From Syncephalis plumigaleata (Eukaryota > Zoopagomycota > Zoopagomycetes > Zoopagales > Piptocephalidaceae), in contig JAIXMF010000003.1 of NCBI GenBank assembly GCA_025201365.1, positions 1,674,001 to 1,738,000 of the forward strand: DNA of 64,000 bases, written 5' to 3'. The notes under the pieces are model-generated. The model worked only from the letters and a program-made list of their open reading frames with translations. It did no database searches and was not told where the DNA came from. Of this stretch, positions 59,727-64,000 are shown piece after piece. The stretch's first letter is position 1; each line of letters opens with the position of its first letter. The position numbers were made by a program, and so were the translations under genes.

Positions 59727-62700
59727 ATGGCACAGACTGAACAAACGCATAATCTACCACGTCCCATCTCATTTCTATTTGATGAGGAAAAGTACAGCGC
59801 GGCGAGTTCACCCGAGAAACGTTCGCTGCTGACTTTTCGATGGTTGAGTGCGTTGGAGAAAGACTTGCAAACGGCACCACGGGTTAGTAATAGGATGCTA
59901 CTAGAGTGTGATTGTAATTGAGTACGAGTAACCGTGCTTATATATATACATATATTTAGGATATACTCAAGGCTTCTCAGGAAGAACTAGAAAAGATACT
60001 ATTACGTCTATTGTCGGAGAACACGCCACCTCCTGGTAGACCAGTGCGAATATTACTACGTCGTTGCTGTGTACTTTTATTCGAACGAGGCAATGCACGC
60101 TCACTCATACCCTGGCTATTGGCCACGCAAAACATATTGGCAGCGCCCAAGGACCAGAAAGCGATGGGTTGTCGTATGTAAGTAGTATAGAGTAATAAGA
60201 ATGGTAATATACATGCAGTATAGCCATCATTATACTTATCACTATTGCTATATTATGTAATGATGATAATGATGATGAATGTTTATCTAGGGCTGCAGCT
60301 GGTTGTATCGGTTCTCTATTGCAAACATTAGGTTTTCAGGTAAGCTGACGATAGTATGTTATAGTAAGTAACAATCTACTAATAGGAATGCATTAGGTAT
60401 CCTCACATATTGGAGATTTCATTACTAATAGTATCAAATTGGTGAAATCAGCATCAGTGGTAAGGTGTTCTCTTGATCATTTTGTTATTATATTCTATCT
60501 CATGCTATTCATCGTGACAATACTACAGGATAATGAATTACGAGTCAGTGTAGTTCTAGCAATATCTAGAGCACTTGAAGGTGCAGGCAAAGGATGTCAC
60601 GATGCATTGAGTCGCGATCTTATGAAGATGCTTAAAACGATGCTTATCGACGAGCATATCCCATTAAGATTGACTAGTCTACAGGTGAGTATATCTATAT
60701 ATATATATTACTTTATTAATCATGGCTATACAGTGTATGGAGGCATTAATCGCGTGTACATCCTATTCGAAAACACTACGAGAACAAGACATTGATGTAC
60801 TACTTGACTTGGTATTGAAAGCGATAGTTGACGCTGGTGGCGATGAAGGTAGTCGAACAGCGGCATCCACATTAGCTGCTTTATTATTGGGACGTCAAGT
60901 GTCTCTATTGGCTACTCTACAAAAGGCCAAGATCAAAGACGCGATAATAATGATACGGGCAAGGACATGTCGGCAGCATCCATTGCCCTTGAAGCATCCG
61001 ATCTATTCTCCAAGCTACCACGTCTAATTGAGCGTAGTATCGATCAACCAATGGCATTACAAGCATTGTTCATGACGTATGGCGCTCTATGTACACGCTT
61101 GGGACCAGTATGGACTCAGGGACAATTGCATCAACTACTAGAGCATATATTCATTCAGACTGTAACTTCACTACGTCTATCCGCACTCTCCTATCAGCAA
61201 ACGTTAACGATATTGGATATAGTCGAGAAGATACTCATTAATACGGTAGCTCGTCAGCTAATGGATGAGCCATCTCGTATTGTCTTTGTACGTGAACTAT
61301 TGAACAACTGGCTCACCTCTAATCCCACGGAATTCGGCTATGAATGGTCGATCAATCGTTGGGTACTCACCCTAGCATTACGTATAACTGGCCGACTCAC
61401 TCGTATCCTAGGTGGTGCTATCTCTGCATTACAGGCAAGTTGTTATTCCGTAGCAAGTTTATAGGCACATCTGTATTAATATGATAATGATGATAGGAGG
61501 AGATGCTGGCGACATTACTACCATTGCTGCAACATCCAGTTCTACCGTGTATTTGGAAACATCAGCATGTATGGGAGCATTTGCGGATGCCGTTCATAAT
61601 TGTCTACCCACCTTGATGCCCACCACCTACGATTTATTGCAACGTGCATTAAAGCAATGCAAAGAACACGTCGTATCTGATGATTCATCGTCGCAACAAG
61701 CACAACTGCAACAGCAACGATTACATAATTGTATCAGTTATGCTTATGCGGTGGGTACACTTGCATGTGCCGTGTCGCGTTACCCGTTAGACGCAAGCTA
61801 CGAGACAAATGCATGGATATTCACCTTGGCCTCACAGCTGTTGAAGAGTGCCACGTCATCGGCAGTCAAGGATAATCCACGACTGGACCCGCGGGTTATC
61901 TACACGAATGTCGAGGTGGGCTGGACCCTACTCACGGCACTCACCTATGCTGGACCCGATTTCGTTAGTCTTCATCTATCGCAACTATTACTTTTATGGA
62001 AGGCGGCATTACCACGTCCATCAACACGCGATAATGATGCTAATAGTGGTGGCACTAGTAATAGATCCGAGGCTGCTTGGTCCTATCTACTTCATGGACG
62101 TGCATTGGCATTGACGGCACTTCTTGGCCTGTTACGCTGTAATCAAGCATTGCTGACACCAGATATCTCGAAACGAGTGGCAGCCTTATTGCTTAATGCA
62201 TGGGCTACCCTATGCAGTGTTCCCTCAACGGAGACACGAGGAGCATCCGCAGCAGATGAAGCAGGCGTAGAGGACAATAGAAGATTACTAAAGCTACGCT
62301 TATTCGAGTGTTTATCATTACTACACCCTACTACTTTGGTGGAGAATGCCTTTAAAGAATTGGCACAAGCCACCTCGCAACTATTCCTAGATCCCGAGTG
62401 TGTGCCATCGAGTATGAACGTACGCGTCACTCATCCGAATCGTTATTTTCTACTTATGCCGTGTATCTGGATGATCAAGAGTTATCTAATATCGAGGAGG
62501 TAAGCATGCTCATTATCTAGTATAATAATGTATTTATTTACCAATCATGATTTATTAGATGCCTCCACCTCCATTGGGATCACTCGATTATGATCCAGCA
62601 GTACTATTCCGTAATGCACCATTAGCACCACCATTATCATTTTCATTAGTGAGTGCATCTGTACGTACATTTGGTGAGATATTCGTGCACTTGCCAGAGA

Positions 62701-64000
62701 AGGAACAATCACGACTAGTAGGCACAATGGTGGCTGCACAAAGTAATCCACAACTAGAGCATGATACGGAGAAACGAGCGGCAGTTCGATATAATGTGAT
62801 ATCCACGCTACTCTACTGTTTCATCGCTGGTAAACGTCGATCATCCACCGAGGATGGCTGTTTCTTTAGTGATGATATGGCATTTAAACTACAAAAGATA
62901 CTACAGGTAATTGGAGTGCTAGTAACTCATGATTATATACTTATCTATTTATATATATATATATAGGATGTGGTTAGTCTACCTGATCCAATACTTCGAC
63001 GACTTGCTAGTAATGCACTGGGTCAGCTATCCTATCTAGTGGGTAGTAAGTTTGTGGTCAATCAACTGCAACTGAATCTGAATCATGCCATACAATTCCG
63101 AGATCCTGAAGTGCGTGCCGGATGCACCTACGTCATCGCTAGTATTTGTAGTCGATTGGGTAGCATACAAGCTAGTGTTCATTTGGAGACGGTGGTAGGC
63201 ATCATGCATACACTATGTAATGATCCACATCCTACAGTGCATACATGGGCATTAGAAGCACTAGGACTAGTGGTGGAATCATCGGGTGTCATGTTCACTC
63301 CGTATATCTCGAGTACAATTGGACTTATCGCCAAGCTATTCCTAAGTGACAGTCATACATCGGCATCTCGAGCCGTGCAACAACTCGGACGTATTCTATG
63401 CTCATTGCTGGGAACACTTGGACCCGAACTACAAACGAACTACAAACTACGTGAAGTAATCCAATCACTGGTACAGGAATTAGCAATGGATACACGTAGT
63501 GAGGTGGCAGTGGAGGGTATGCAATGTCTATTACGCTTGCAGATGTTCTCACCGGCCGATGTCGATCTACGCTGGTTGTTAATCCGATTACGACAACGAC
63601 TTGGATCGGATGACGAAACCGTACTATGCTCGGTGGTGGCATGTCTCTATCAGATTATACAAACAGTGCCACGTATTGATTATGCGGAACAATTAGAAGG
63701 TATAGAGCATCAATTGTTCAATCTACTGGATGATCATCCTCAACTTGATGATACGCAAAATGTAATCAAAGCACTTGTACATCACGCATCAACCGATGAA
63801 GCAGCCGCTACATGGATCTCATTGGGTAGCAGGATGTTTACTAAAGACAACGAAAAGGACACGGATGATCGTGTGGGGCGTGTGGCCTATGGCTGGCAAG
63901 CATGTCAGTTTGCCGTTCGTTGTGTGGCAGAGGTCGTTGTCCAACAACGTTCACTAAGCTATAAGCATAATGACACGCGTATGGAATCCACGTCATTATG
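59727..64000 (+). CDS. LAA1: HEATR5/Laa1-type AP-1 accessory HEAT-repeat protein (partial)
   Basis: A giant HEAT-repeat protein that helps AP-1 and clathrin act at the trans-Golgi and endosomes. The start MAQTEQTHNLPRPISFLFDE, then SPEKRSLLTFRWLSALEKDL, ILLRLLSENTPPPGRPVRIL, GCRMAAAGCIGSLLQTLGFQ and ISRALEGAGKGCHDALSRDL follow the HEATR5 N-terminus in order. Later segments include LGPVWTQGQLHQLLEHIFIQ, SVRTFGEIFVHLPEKEQSRL, AVRYNVISTLLYCFIAGKR and GCTYVIASICSRLGSIQAS. Short introns throughout. One-base gaps in frame near 60940 and 62430. The junction near 61440 uses either a GC donor or GTTGTT. The frame is open to the window's end, so only roughly the first 1,300 residues are here; HEATR5 proteins are about 2,000. 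Confidence 0.88.

Noticed and set aside
1-64000. Genome-wide programmed minus-one frameshifting
   Set aside because: The slip sites share no common heptamer or downstream structure and sit at ordinary homopolymers; assembly error is simpler. Kept as a checkable alternative.

Overview
The window is nuclear DNA from a fungus. A DASH-complex Dam1 gene (the DASH complex is typical of fungi), a Mus7/MMS22 repair protein, a fungalysin (M36) protease, a HIS3 gene and many introns of about 45-80 nt with GT(A/G)AGT-type donors and ..TAG acceptors all fit. A Grainyhead/CP2 factor and a MANF-like SAP protein hint at a lineage outside the Dikarya, but that placement is inference. The sequence is AT-rich and gene-dense on both strands, with host genes mostly 50-500 bp apart.

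Layout. 1-10 kb: tail of an upstream gene, HIS3, MAD1 (minus), a WW/glycine-zipper protein, a dual-specificity phosphatase (minus), the WD40 protein ASA1 (minus) and an alpha/beta hydrolase. 10-16 kb is sparser and more accessory-looking: a secreted divergent kinase (minus), degenerate tandem repeats, a purine-rich tract, a secreted double-psi beta-barrel (expansin-like) protein, a small unknown ORF, a 5'-truncated LINE with a 16-bp target duplication, then a 5S rRNA gene followed six bases later by tRNA-Gly(GCC). 16-22.6 kb: isovaleryl-CoA dehydrogenase (minus), one short intron of which has received a 4.5-kb Ty1/copia LTR retrotransposon with identical LTRs. 23-31 kb: an ER-lumenal MANF-like protein ending in KDEL and a large Mus7/MMS22 gene. 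31-48.8 kb: importin-beta KAP121/IPO5 (minus), a SANT protein (minus), COX6A (COX13), the Fe-S scaffold ISU1, a membrane-anchored PHP phosphoesterase, fungalysin (minus), a RING-H2 protein (minus) and an SLC35F6-like transporter (minus). 48.8-54.5 kb is a long gene-poor stretch upstream of a Grainyhead-like transcription factor (54.5-57 kb). The end holds DAM1 (minus) and the HEATR5/LAA1 gene, which runs off the window.

The genes are housekeeping neighbours rather than a pathway cluster. Themes recur: chromosome segregation (MAD1, DAM1), genome stability (MMS22, ASA1), mitochondria (IVD, COX6A, ISU1), transport (KAP121, LAA1, SLC35F6-like) and secretion (fungalysin, expansin-like protein, secreted kinase, KDEL protein).

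A pervasive pattern is that otherwise good host genes shift reading frame at about 15 places, always in the sense of one missing base and often at a homopolymer. I read this as deletion-type consensus error in the assembly, so several CDS spans below are given across such points. All functions come from reading translated sequence by eye; no database search was run.
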